Shown piece after piece: positions 30,937-44,100 of a DNA stretch of 64,000 bases. The DNA lies in contig NC_088710.1 in the NCBI RefSeq assembly GCF_963576615.1, forward strand, positions 5,126,001 through 5,190,000, in the 5' to 3' direction. The notes under the pieces are model-generated. The model ran no database searches. It had not been told where the DNA came from and worked only from the letters and a program-made list of their open reading frames with translations. Made by a program: the position numbers and the translations under genes. The DNA comes from Watersipora subatra. Lineage: Eukaryota > Bryozoa > Gymnolaemata > Cheilostomatida > Watersiporidae. Position 1 is the stretch's first letter, and every line of letters starts with the position of its first letter.

Positions 30937-32788
30937 ATTACATGAGCGTGGATGCTTTGACTCAAGAACTTCCTGGTGTGGCTGCCTATCTTGATGATCT
31001 CATCATAGTTGCAAGCACAGAAAAAGAACATTGGGATGACCTAAAGCGGGTACTAGTGAAACTGCAAGAACACGGTTTCCGTGTAAGGTTTGACAAATGT
31101 CAGTTTTTCCAAAACTCTGTATAGTACTTAGGCCATGTTATTGACAAGCAAGGTAAACGCCCTTCTGTTTCATCCATCGCTGCCCATGAACAGCTACTTG
31201 CGCCCCAAGATGTTCAGCAATTGAAAGCATTCATTGGAAAAATACCCTACTAGGGTCGATTTATTCTTAATATGGCAGACAAAGCAGCACCACTGTACTA
31301 TTTACTCAGAGCCATTGTACCACATGTCTGGATTGACTCTTACCAGCATTTGTTCATCTAACTTATAGATGATGATGGTTTCTAGTATGACATGAAGTAC
31401 AAGGACACATCTAGACATTCTAAAGCTGATGCATTGTCTCGACTACCACCTGGTCCTGGCAGCCAGTTTGATTCTGCGGAAGAGGTGGTGAGCCAAGAAG
31501 TTTCACATATGCTGAGAGAAGAATTAGAAACATGGCCAATAGACTATGCTGATCCAACAGTCCACTAAACAGGATCCTACACTTCCAACTGTCTCCAAAT
31601 GAATTTCCGAAAGATGGCCTATAAACAAACCCGAAGGGAAAGAATTTTACCAATTTTTGGAGCACAGAGACTCCTTTACCATTCAAGACAGCGTGGTTCT
31701 CATTCAGAGAGATGCCAATTGCAGATTTGTTGTACCCAAGGCACTGCAACACTACACACACTAACACTCTGCACACATCCCACTGCGGAGGAATGAAAAT
31801 AAAGTGGCTGGCTAGCCGTTACATATGGTGAGATTCAATTAAGTCTGACATTGAGGCAATGACAGGCTCGTGTGACGTATGTAGACAGCAAACCCCTGCG
31901 TTTCCACAGCACTACACTGCATGGCCTGCATCAGAAGAGCCCTGGAATCGCATTCACTTAGATTTCACCGGGCCATTTAGACTCAAGATGTGGCTTTTGT
32001 GTATTGACGCATTCTTGAAGTTTCCTTATGATGGCATGATGGACATTAGACAGACTACAACCTAGCCAACAGTTCATGTGCTCAAAGATATATTTAGCTT
32101 GGTGGGCCTACCAAAAACAATTGTTACAGGCAACAGCCCATAATTTGCATCTAAAGAGTTTGAGGAGTTCTTTAGCCAAAAGTTCATACAACATGTCACC
32201 TCTCCTGCTTACCATCCATCTTCTAATGGCGAAGCCGAATGCTTTGTACAAACGTTCTAGAAAACAGTGGAAAAAATCTGCGTGAGAGGAATTCAGCTAA
32301 AGGACAGTGTTTGTCTTGCCCTTGCTACCTACAGAATGTTCCCTCACCCAAGCCTTAACTGGAAAACCGCTTCAGAAATGTTGCATTGATGACAACCAAT
32401 ATGCCTACTCTCCCTACTAAATCCAAAAAATAATGCTGCTGCTCATGTATCTAAGAACACGACCACCTCAAACTCTTCACAGTTTGCAGTAGATTCTTTG
32501 ATATATGCTCGCAGTCATCTGGCCCTAAATGGATTCCAGGTCAAGTCGTTTCTAGAGTGAGCTCTGCAATCTTTATGATATCTACTGATAAAGGACTTTG
32601 GAAAAGACGTTCAAACTAACTTCAAATTCACATGTCAAAAACTAGCATATCTAGTGCTACTCCTGCACCAGTTGACCTGGATTAAAAAGTCTTCTGGCCA
32701 GCCTGACAGTAACTTGATACCTAATAGACGATACCCCCTTCGTGTTAGGAAAGCGCCTGAGCGATACCAACCATAAACTTATAACTTG
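30937..32788 (+). pseudogene. degenerate Gypsy-type (Metaviridae) LTR retrotransposon pol relic
   Basis: Fragments appear in the order reverse transcriptase, RNase H, integrase, as in Gypsy pol. Seen: the YLDDL box of reverse transcriptase (30986-31000); FDKCQFF and YLGHVI further on; the RNase H/tether segment SKADALSRLP near 31425; an integrase zinc-finger remnant (CDVC, about 31872) and core motif HLDFTGPF near 31960; HPSSNGEAE near 32215; and the end motif RYPLRVRKAPERY near 32735. The copy is dead. In-frame stops occur at 31122-31124, 31251-31253 and elsewhere, there are several frame changes, the second catalytic Asp of the integrase is not present in its usual setting, and gag, protease and the start of pol are missing. 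It abuts a truncated DNA element on the left. Confidence 0.88.
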
Positions 32789-33060
32789 TGTGGGAGGAGT
32801 GTCTTATATATTCCTATTTAGTTAATCAGCTTGCAAGTAGGTTATTTGCTGTTTTTCTTTTAGTAGTCTTTGTTGACTCATAATTTTTCCTACTTTTAAC
32901 ACCTGCACGATTTGCCGCATACTCTCTCTCGTCACGTTGAGCTTGTATTGCTAACATGCATGATACACCTTTAAAGAAATTACCAAAGAAAGCTTCTCCA
33001 CTTGTAAACATAACACTAAAATTTAGCTGTCTAGCAGCCATATTCGCACACAACTATAAT
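32789..33060 (+). repeat. possible 3' LTR start of the Gypsy relic
   Basis: Directly after the pol end the sequence reads TGTGGGAGGAGTGTC, a TG-initiated start in the position where a 3' LTR should begin. The end of the LTR was not found and there is no 5' LTR to compare, so the right boundary is arbitrary. Confidence 0.35.
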
Positions 33061-36000
33061 ACACACCACAACTAACTATAGCACTGCTACGAAAATGCTA
33101 CTCCACTACCAATACAACGTGACAACACAAACCTATAAATAACAATCTCCTACCCGAACAACGCTACAAAACACAATAGCGTTATTAATTAATATTACCA
33201 CCCTTCAATGATATAATAGAACAACACAGTATAATAACACCCCTCAATTGATATAATTTAATGACACAGTATCCTGTCTACGACGCCATGCTAAATAACG
33301 TGCTGGTACATACCTGGTTACAACTCTGTACAATAAGAGCTCCCCTGAAGTCCTGTGTAACTTATATGCCAATAGCACCAAAAAGCCAATAAAGCCCTGA
33401 ATCCTATACTGTTAATCTGATCGCTTCAACACAATTGCGATAAACATTGTTAGACTATATAAGATCTCAAAACTCGATAACACACCAACAATCATCCATG
33501 GCCTACCAACGAAGGAGACATCGATTTTTTCACGATATCGATAGATAAAGATATTTGAAAGCTTTTAAAAATGGAAGTGAAATTTCTGGTCTGATGCTTT
33601 GTGCAAGAATTAAAGTAATTGGTTGACGCTGTTACCTAGAAACAGCATTTGTAAACACAGCCATGTGAATGCCGATATTCCAGCCGTTAGGGTTTCTGAC
33701 GCACCCTACCAAATGCTGAATAGCAGTCATTAGGGTTCAAAGGATTAAATACTGTATTTGGATTTTCAACCTTTTCCAAAATTGTACCACGAAAATTGTG
33801 TCGAATGCTCATGCTTTACTAATACTCTTCTACTAAATAAGTTCTTACTAATACGTTCTGCTAATAATTGTTATTACTAGTTTTTTGTACTCAACTATTT
33901 CTTACAAGCTGTAGGTTTGCATATCTTGTAAAAACTTCGAGCAAGCCAAATTTCTGCCCATCAGGTTACCTGCATGATCAAAATATTTTAGAAGAGTTCT
34001 CATTCATTTTAGTGTGGCAAATAAGCTAACATTGCTGCAACTGTGCTAACATTGTCGCAAGGTTGACATAGAGTGCCCCAAGCTAACTTGGGCACTTTAT
34101 GTCAACCTCACGAATAAGGGCTATAGTGAAACTTTCTTTTTCATTTTTCATTTCCTTTTGCTATTTCATCCACTAGTAATTCTCAGCTAAAATTGCTATT
34201 GGTTAACTTATTGCGATATTAGCAACATGTCCAGTTTCAAACGAGCAGATCCAAAATTTATGTGTAGCTTCTTAAGGTTATCATTGCAAATAATCTTAAT
34301 TAAAAAAAATGCTAGTAGATTAATTAAATTGCATGTGACAGTTTTTTCCTTTTTACTATCTAGTCAATACAGCAACTCACATTAAACTCTGAAAATTATA
34401 TGCTAGTTTAGACGATTAATTTTAAGAATTTAAACTTAGCTGTTGCTGTGTGATCTTTTTACACATCAAAATATTGGTCCATATTACAATCAAATTGGAG
34501 TTTCAACCAAATTAAAAGTATTTCTAATTAATTGTTCAGTTCCACAGAATGAGATGTTCTTGAAACAAGCTCAAAGGCTAATTTCAAGGTTGCTGTTGTT
34601 TCGTTATTGTCTTCGGATACTACCGAGTAGTTGTTAAATAACACTATCAGTGTTGTATTGTGTTGCCTTTAGGTACCAAATATTTTTTTAAAAAGATCTA
34701 AAGCCGAGAAGATCAGCAAATAACCAAGATGCTAAAAGTAATGTTACCAACTTGAATACCAGTATGAGTTTTAATATGGTCGGATTAACATTTCTGATGT
34801 TTGAGTTGCGCTCTAGGAACATCTTTAATAAAGAGTTATGGTCAGTTAATTGGTGGAGAAACATGTTTTTCAAGTCTATACTCACAAAAAGCAAGTCTGC
34901 AGACAAACTACCGAACCCATCATTTGCAATTATTAGTTTTAACTATGGACAGATGTAACAGAAATTTAGTTTAGCAACGCACAAAACTATCTTGGTGTTT
35001 AGGAGGAGTAATTTTTCATAGACTAGCATGTGGTCTTACTCGTGTGGCAGACAACTTAGTGCTATCTACTTGGACTCTTTTGAATGCTGGCTATTATAAA
35101 GAAGATTGATGTCTAAGATTAACGTGTGACTAACGGTATGTCTAGGCATGATTTTGGTATAATACATGTATGTAGCCTAAATGATTATCGGCACAGGCAT
35201 ATGCACTTATATTTCTACCCGTTTGATGTGGATACGATTCGTCAGTTGAAACTGGAAAGATTCAGTGAAATTTAACAAGACAAGTCAAAGTTTTAGGCAC
35301 TCATTCTTTTATAGTAGCTAACCTTGCAGTCCAACTACTCACGGACATTGTTTGGGAGCCAGATGCCTGGTTTGAGTTTCTAACTTGCTGCTTGCGCACT
35401 CAAACTCGCAAAGATTTGCGGTGGCAGGATTCTGGACATTTACACTGGGACAACGGCAGCCTGCTTGAACTAATTCACATTGAATAACCCATTAAAAGCT
35501 ACCCTACTCGCAAGAAACTATTGTCACTAACAATCATCAAGTAAAACAAATTAAAACTGGAATAATTTCTTTGCATCAAATATGTATCTGACCGCATATG
35601 GATAAACCATGTCTAATTCTACTATCATCAAATTTTGATGCGATATATGTCAATAAATTAATCAATCCTTCTTTGCCATTGTGTGCGTGTGTTAGTCTTT
35701 GTGAACTCTATGCGTTTCCACGTTGTTTGGTTGATTTTATCCACACTTCAGATGAATATGCTCAGTGCCTTCTACTAGGCCGTCAAACAGTATTTGGTTT
35801 CAAAACTGTGTCTGGTACCTGAGAACCAGCCTCTTAAACCCATCTGATTAAAAACTTGAGAATGCACCTTTGCATGCATTAAGGACAATTGCCCTCAACG
35901 AATGCGTACATGAATTGTTGTTGTGAAAGCGTTGTAGTAACTTGTGTAGAACATGCCACGAGCCGCATGCCACGGGCTATCTGATTGAGATTCACATCAC

Positions 36001-36290
36001 TCTTAAGCAATGCCGGGCTTGTGAATGCCGAGCAATGCTAGGCACTCATAATTTCAAAGTTACGAGCCCGATATTTTTTTACTCTAGGTTTCATCATTTG
36101 TACTTTGATCTGTAGCTCTCTTTTCCGACATCCACCTCGTATAACACCCTTTGCGTATGTGCTGCCGATGCAGCCAAACCCAGGCAGTATGTTTTCAAAT
36201 CTTTAAAAAACAACTCATGTGCTTGCAGTTCCTGTGGTCATTCTTTTAAGAGTTTTTGCCTAACTCATTTTCACCAAGATAACTGTAAGC
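33061..36290. other. intergenic, hairpin only
   Basis: 3.2 kb with no supported gene. It contains one strong hairpin at 34061-34108. Open frames at 34443-34637, 34688-34906, 34752-34958 and 35598-35822 show no family motif. Confidence 0.45.
34061..34108. repeat. 22-bp near-perfect hairpin
   Basis: GGTTGACATAGAGTGCCCCA faces TGGGCACTTTATGTCAACC across a loop of about 6 bases, with one G-T wobble and one bulge. Just upstream, CTAACATTG is repeated. Confidence 0.8.
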
Positions 36291-37458
36291 CAGGGTTGGA
36301 AAAAACCATGGTTTTTCAAAAAACCAGTTTTTTTGTTTAAACCGGTTTTTATGGTTTAAACCGGTTTTTATGGTTTTTATAATTTTACTAAGGTTTTTGC
36401 AATTTTAAATCTAATTAACATCACTTACTATAGCTGCATGATTGAGTATTGAACATACATAAGTGAAATCATCTGTTATAAAAATGGTACTGTGGGAGGT
36501 GTTATGGGAAAAAAGAGAAAAAACATGAAAATTTCAGATGGAGTCTTTAATCAAACATGATTGATGAAATGCAGAGCAGAAATCTTATGGCATAAAGTGA
36601 ATATTTTACATACAGCTCTATGTATAAGTAGGAATTTTAATCCAAGTGATTAGTCGTGTGGTAGTGAAGAGCAGAGCATAATACAGATGCATTGTTAGTG
36701 TTTGTACATGTAGCAGTGGCAGATGACTCAACTTCTATCACCTGAATACTAGCATCACTGTCTAAGTTGGGGTTTTCAGCTTGACATTTTGCTACATGGG
36801 CTTTAAGCCTATCTGCGTGACCTCGCGTTACGACAGCACACCTATTACATTTTGCCTTAAAACCTTTGCCTTTTGCAGTTCGACTGAAAAACTGCCAAAC
36901 GGGATCCTGTTTGCGAGGCGTGTTGGAAATTTGAGACACAACTTTAACTTTTCAAAACACAAAAACTTGATAAACTGAATTCTAACAATCCAACTACTTT
37001 AGCTTGTGCCCAATAAATGAAATATTAGTTTGCAAACTTAAAGCTTTTGCCCCAAAGGATATGATTGTTTTAATTTCTAATTATAAGTAATCCTTTCTCA
37101 CTGGCCAGACTTGAGAAAGTATTCATTCATTATTAGAAACGATGATTGGATTAGTATATTTCACATGGTTTTTATATTTCATCATTAAAGAGGTCATTAT
37201 ATCACTTTATAAAAGCAATTGAAAATGAAATTGACTAATTCATTGTTGTGCTAGGATTTCATGTAGTTGCAACTTGAGCTCTGCCATCAATTTACTACTG
37301 TGTTGTAAATAAACTTCCACAGCTGATAATTACATACATATAAATGCATTTCTACCGCACATGAACCACTAGGAGCTTGAAATATTGTTTTTCACAAAAA
37401 GTAATGAAAAAACCATAAAAACCAGTTTTTTTGGCTGATTTAAACCGAGCCAACCCTG
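36291..37458. mobile_element. ~1.17 kb hAT-like element carrying a BED finger
   Basis: Left end CAGGGTTGG followed by AAAAAACCATGG and repeated TTTAAACCGGTTTTTATGG. Right end AAAACCAGTTTTTTTGGC, then CCAACCCTG. The ends are inverted counterparts (CAGGGTTGG/CCAACCCTG). The 8-bp flanks CTGTAAGC and TTTTAAGA agree at 5 of 8 positions, so an old 8-bp target duplication is possible but weak. A BED zinc-finger frame on the minus strand supports hAT, since hAT transposases often start with a BED finger. The catalytic part of a transposase was not found. Confidence 0.72.
36637..36939 (-). pseudogene. BED-type zinc finger fragment (hAT transposase N-terminus)
   Basis: The frame reads DPVWQFFSRTAKGKGFKAKC, then CNRC and LKAHVAKC. 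This is the BED pattern: an aromatic W..FF start, Cys-x2-Cys, then His-x3-Cys. It is followed by an acidic/Ser-Thr tail and a stop at about 36637. Upstream there is an in-frame stop and no ATG, so the fragment would need an upstream exon or is truncated. Known of the family: BED fingers bind DNA in hAT transposases and in host genes derived from them. Here it lies inside terminal inverted repeats, which favours a transposon remnant over a host gene. The hAT catalytic and dimerisation regions are absent. Confidence 0.75.
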
Positions 37459-37942
37459 TTTTAAGAACTAATGAATTCAGCATTAGGAAACAGCTATAGG
37501 TTTGTCACTCTTTCTGTATACCTATTCCCTATTTTTACCTAGATGTACCATTGAATACCAGGTACCTTTAGGACCTCTTGCTACCAGCTGCCATCTCTTT
37601 GTAGCGCAAAAATAAAAATTTGATATCACTCATAGTTTGAATCCGATGATTAATTAATTTCTGTATTTGACCGATATAGTATCTCTGATTAAGTGAAAAG
37701 GCGAGAGGTTAGCTGTAATAGTTCACAAAGACAATACTATGATATTTGGAACAAGTGAGTCTTTTTAACAAATTAATTAGTGTAAATCAATTTAGCAACA
37801 GGATTTTCACTCAAGTGCCACACTTTCTCCATATGGTTATTCCATGAGCTTCGAACAGATACTGGTTGGGCTGTTTCTATTTCCAGTTCTTTTCCATGGT
37901 TTCTGGCTGAATTTCAGATGACTTTTTCTCCTTGCAGTTAGT

Positions 37943-38168
37943 ATGTCTCTGAGGATAAAGCAAGCATTGCACCAGATTCCGGATGACATCCTCAATGATG
38001 CAAAACTGAATGCAGATATTGATCAGATGCCAGACAACTACAACTTTGAGATCCATAAGTCAATCTGGAGGATTCGGAAAACAGATGCAAAACGTGTAGC
38101 TTTGCAATTTCCTGAAGGCTTGTTGCTTTATGCGTGCGCATTGGCTGACATCTTAGAGGAGCACACCG
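37943..38168 (+). CDS. DPH1: DPH1 exon 1
   Basis: From the ATG at 37943 to the donor CACACCG|GTGAGA. 75 codons plus one base. Preceded by a good acceptor (tctccttgcag at 37936-37937), so the mRNA has a spliced 5' leader. Encodes [20 protein letters not shown] and [20 protein letters not shown]. Confidence 0.95.
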
Positions 38169-41100
38169 GTGAGAACTTTTGGTTAGCTTTTATTATCACA
38201 AAGTTTTTATTGGACAATGCATCATCAAAAAATGAAAAAGTGCGTGTTTTTGTGTCCGATTCTTTCACTAAAGTTCATTGAAGTACCTTGTTGAACCATG
38301 TGACTATAGAGAATTCTCACCAACTGGAGGCACAAAAGTGTTATTAGGAAATATTTAATATTTATTTTATTAAAATAGTTGTTTCAGCGGTGATGTGTAA
38401 GCGTTTTACTAAAATTGTTATGAGGTAGCCAACTTATAACATTAGTCAGGTGTGTCTTCTTCATCGAAGAACAAGAACAGTGATGCTGGTCAATGACAAA
38501 TGTGAAACTCTGTTGCTGTTGTTATGCCGCTATCTTCTAGATTAACTAAGACACTAAAGGCTATCGACAACACTTTATAAGCACGGGAGGTTTTTGAGCT
38601 CGAGGATAGAAAACTATCTTAAACAGCCTAATATTTTTAATGAAAACAGATCTGATTACATATATAATTATGAGTGCAATTTCATTCTGCCTAGCTCTGC
38701 AGATAGGTATGTGTTGCTGAAGAACTGAAGTTTACTGCACGTTGTTGGCTATAGATATACTGTTATTGATATAGTGTTATTGATTTATTGCTGCTGATAT
38801 TTTGCTACTGATATATCACTATTGATATATTGTTATTGATATAACACTATTGTGCAATATTCAGCAAAGTTTAACATTAGTTTAATTTTTTGTTTCATCA
38901 AACTTACCGTAAAACCCTAATTGAACACCATGTCGCTCTATTTTTTAACCCTTCTACTATAGTGATGGTCAATTGGAGGCGGCGTTCAAATAGAGGCTGG
39001 GGGCCTATTTCTCAAATGGCTCGTCAGAATTTTTGAAAGATAAATTTAGCCCTATTACAGGTGAAGCGAATGTCGCCTATATTTTGCTCTCTTTTTCCTG
39101 TGGAGTGATATTAAATCTTTTGGAATTTGGATGCAATAAATCTACTAACTTACATGTACCTCCAACTTGTCAAAGATCTCTTAATAAATATGCGTTGAGA
39201 AACTGAAAAATATCTCCACCAGTTGATATCTAGTGCTTGCAATTAACCTGTGATGATATTATAGCCTGTGTCCTTCTTTGCAATTTGTTGGCATTTTCAA
39301 TTTGGATTTTATTCTAAATCTTAGGACATATTTTTATTTTATATGTATACCTAACAATGTTGCAGAAAAGCTTATCGATATGTTTGCTACAGTTTGCAGC
39401 CAAAACTAGCTTTTTATGAGCAGTAGAAGTGGAGTTATGAGCATCGATCCATTGTAAGCTGTGTTAAGAAAGCCGCAAGGATGTCATTAAGTAACATGCT
39501 ATAAATCTGCATATTTATAAGTTATACAATGATAATCTATCAGATGATACAAATATATATATTCATGAACAAGTGAAATAAACGAACCATACTTACATGT
39601 ATATTACATGCAGAAACAAAAATTAACGTTTTTTAAAAATTTGCATCGTTTGTTCAGATAGCTGCGCTCTGATTGTTGCTTTTGATGGAACGAACATCTT
39701 CTAGTTTTCCAATATCTTCCACATTATTTTCTTGCTTCAACTCTTCTGCACTGCTGAACTAGTCGATATTAGCGTCCAAACAATTTTTGGCCGAGCAAAG
39801 CTTTTACGCACTGCATTAGCATAAAAATTTGCTTGCTAAATGTAACCTTTGGCCCAAAGCTTGTTAACTGTTTTTATATGCATGTTCTCCAAAGTATTAA
39901 GACTGCAGTAAACAAGGAACTATTAGGAACTATTAGCCTGAGACAGATATTAATTATTTCTATGGTGTTGCTTTCAAAGTTCATATACCATCGTAAATTT
40001 AAACCGTTTTTGTATATATGTACTTCAAAGTATCAAAACCGCGTTAAACAAGGAGCTACTATTAGTCTGAGACCGTTATTGATTATTTCTATGGTGTTAC
40101 TTTCAAAGTTTTAATGAAATAAGTGAAAAGCTGTGGAGTTGGACAACGAAAGAATTGATTGTTATTAATGTAAACGATTCATTATTAATACGATTTTGTG
40201 GACACTTTTTTACTGATTACTTGATATTATGTGTTCATAAAGATCAAAGATAGTCAAAGTGGCGGTCAAATGGAGGTGGCGTTCAAATAGAGGGTGGCGC
40301 TCTATTTTTCAATCCTTCTCGCGTAGTGGCAGTCAAATAGAGGTGGCGTTCAATTGAAGGTTTTACGGTATTTAAATATTGTAAAATCAGCGCATGCTAA
40401 ATCTCCAATTTTTGCTGCAATTGAGATATGAGAATAGTCCAATTTTTTTGCTAGAAAAGCATATATATAAAGTATTCCGTACTGCATGATATAAATATGT
40501 AGTTGCCAGCGTCTCAACATCCTATTTTACAAAGGGAGACAAATCCATAATTAGTTTTGGTGTGAAACCAAGCATGAAGAACGTATTACTATATGAAATT
40601 CTCATTTTACGTTTTTAATGTCAGACTAGTGCCCTGGCAGTCTGGTGTGCGGCGAGGGATCATTAGGCGTAATAAGTAACTGCACAATTATTCTGAAATG
40701 CGGCAAGTCTATCGACGGTTGCAGGTGATCGAGTGTTGGTTTACCAAGTCATCACGGGTTCGAATCCTGTTGAAATCAATCTCTTTTCTAAATCTCCCAT
40801 CCTGATTTCGGATAGTGGACATGGCTCTTATTATAGTGAAGATTTTCTTGAGTGGAAAAGGCTGGTTGTTTCAATGCATTCTTATTGCTCTCACATGTGC
40901 CAGTGACAATTTATTATACTATTTATTATACAATTTATATTATACAGTTTATTATCTCATTCTCTCGATCATTATGTTTTTCCATGACGCGGTTAATCTG
41001 CAGGCTTGCGTCATCCACAAGATGAAAGCCGCAAAAGTTCGCAAGTCAAGCCAACTTTGTTGCGCGCAAATTTTTACCGAATGTTTCATGCTTGCCAAAG

Positions 41101-44100
41101 ATGGAAACTGCACTTGTTAATGAAGCGCAAGAAAAAGCTGCGCAAGCTATTTCATTTTAAAAATTTTCCACACTTAGTATTTGATTTGAGCAATTCCAAA
41201 TTACCTCTGGCGTAAAAATCCTTGTATTTTACTTTTCAAAAACCACCCATGCTAATCCGCAACACGCGAATGTCCATTGAAATGTACGGTAACTCAACGC
41301 GCTCTCAACGCCATACCAGCATCATCCGCCCACTGGAAACAGTGATTACCTAGTGCTCTCAGCATTAAATTTTGTCTTAAGTTCTGACATATCATTACAA
41401 AGTGCTTCATAGGGGTGCCGGGTCTACTAATTCTTTTGTCTGCTGACAAAAGAATTAGTAGAGAAATGAAATTATAGAGAACTAGTCAGAGGGAGATGCT
41501 TTTCTAATTGAGATCAATTCTAACAATTTCATCTCTGCATCTGCATTCTATCTTCCAATCACTGCCCCAATCAGAATTGCGCTATACAGATAGTTGAACT
41601 AGACTCTGCATATTGTTCTGCTCTATTGTTAACCGGTGCTTGCAAAAAATATTTATCTGATAGTCATTTCATTTGGATCAAATCAATGTCATAACGCGTA
41701 AGACAAACACTTGGGAAATCAACTGAGGTCAGCAAGAAAGACTGAAGATGAGTACACTCTTCATCAGACTATAGGATTACTCTATACCAGCCATGTTTTG
41801 CGCTGATGTTTCATACGCATGATTTCAAAAGGATCCGTATTACGTGTAGCTCATTGGTCGGATATGAAAATGTTTTGGTATGCTCTTGTTTGTATGGTAA
41901 TTTTGTTAGCGACGTCAGCTTTTTATACTGAAAAATTATTGGAATTGCTGAGCTGACCCATTATAGTTATTATATATTATCATAATTATAATTATTTTCT
42001 CAACTACAGTAGACGCTTCTACAACGTAAATAATCCATTCCAGGAATGTTTATGTTATAGGGATTTTACGTTGTATGAACAGTAAAATACATGTAAATTG
42101 CCTAATCCGTTCCAAGATCGTTCCAAACTCACCCCTTAGGCTATACAAAAGGAAAAAGTCTTAACTTTTTAATTTGTTGGCTGTATCGTAACTGTAATAT
42201 TATTAGTTCGTATCGACAGCTTTTTCTTTTTTCTGATCAATTTCAGTGGTTTTATAGACTCTGATTGTGGTAATTTTACAATAAGTTGACGGGGAATTAA
42301 CTGTTAATATTCGACGTCCATTTACAACGATTTGTTCATTCTTGCTAGACAGCAAAGTCTATTCTGAAAAGTACAACTAATAAATGTTTTATACGTTTAC
42401 AATAAGGCAAAACAAAAATATATTTTGCTATAAAAAGAGCCATGTTTATCTGTTTGTTATCTATTCGTACCCAGGGGTCAAGGTTAGGATGAAATATAAC
42501 TTTTGGCGATACTCCCAACTCGAGACATTCTGATTATTAGACCAATGCAGTAACACCTGCACCAATCGATCGCCTTATTTTATATAGTTAGTTTTTATTA
42601 AAATTTGCGCAGCTACCTATTCTTTGTTTTGTCGACACATGTGACGATCTATCACGACGAACTAAAATGTCATGGAGGTTTTATATACACTAGATATAAC
42701 GCTATACGTAAGTCATTTTTCCTCTCCCAAGTGCGGCGAGATATGTTACCATTCAAATCGAATTTGAGAAGTTGCCCTTACTCGACACTTCATGTTATAT
42801 TGAATTTTTCTATTACAAAGCAAAAACTCTGCATAAATTCTTTATATTATTTGGAATTTAGCTTATAGAAAGTATACGTTATAGGAGGTATACGTTATAG
42901 GAATGTCTACTGTACTAAATACTGATATAAGCTATAAGCATAGTCTTGAATACATAGTTGTTGATCTACTATACAACTAGGGGAGACTGAATTGAAACTT
43001 GGCTATTTCATATGAAAGCATAAGGAAAGCATTAACCTGTGTAGCTACAAAGGCATCAACATGTTTCTTCTTCTTGAGCGGAAAGCCTGAAGATGCTGGT
43101 CCGAGTAGACATCCCTTCATCTATTACCATAAGGAGCTTTCAAATTCTCCTGGTTTCTGGACCCTAGAGGGTATGCGTAACAAAGTATCGCAAAACTATC
43201 CCTCATGGCATAAGATAACACGATACAGGATAGGATATGGGATACAAGATAATCATTTGTTTAATCGTACTTATTTCTGTGAACTTGAGGTTATTCCCTA
43301 TGTGCCACTTTCAGCGATATGCGACTGACATATTAATTGCTCTATCAATAATCTGTGTACGAACCCAATAAAATATTTTTAATATGCACCAAGCCATTTG
43401 TAATAAGGCAAGCCTTCAGTTATCGTAGCCTGAAAACATCAAAACAGTTATAAAAATCTTGGCCATGGCTTTTATTGATTCACGGTCATGTACGCCTTTA
43501 TTCACTGTCAACGGAAATTATCTAATAAAAAACCACTGCAATTCTCCTAAATTTATGACAGGAATGTGATTCTAATCTAAACGGCGTAGAAGTATTCCAT
43601 CGTACAGGAAATTTCGAAGTGCTAATATTGTTCAACTGACAAACATGTTTCATATTTTTATTTATATTTCTGAGCAAAATACTACGAGTATCAGTGTGGG
43701 TCTCACCGAGCCTATTTGTAGCAAGGCGAATGATCAGTCATTGTAGCTTAAAAACATTAGGCAATCTATAAAGATTTCAAGCCATGTCTTTTAATGCATT
43801 TGTTTACTCTCTCTAAACAAGTCCAACTGACTAGGCTATCTCATACCCTCAGTGCCCTAGTCAAGGCAAAAGCTACCGTATCTGTACCATAAAAAGAGCT
43901 TTACCCATGTGTTTGTCTGTCTGTCTGAAGTCACGCTAGGAGTGTTAGGAAAAAATTGCCCCGCATAGGAATTGAACCCAACTATTCCATTTTGCAGACA
44001 GGCATGCTACCAACTGCACCACTCGATCACCTTATAAATTGAAGAATAATTGTACGCATAGTTATTACACTGGCCTGCCAGCGTACTAGTCTTTGCTATA

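Noticed and set aside
31420..31776. 118-codon minus-strand frame
   Set aside because: Antisense to the Gypsy RNase H/integrase relic on the plus strand.
42999..43328. 109-codon plus-strand frame in DPH1 intron 1
   Set aside because: No motif, no acceptor/donor pair that keeps the DPH1 frame, and exons 1 and 2 already join exactly.
43890..44092. True tRNA gene on the minus strand
   Set aside because: A- and B-box-like motifs exist, but the copy is embedded in a repeated SINE body and lacks a clean cloverleaf and acceptor stem.
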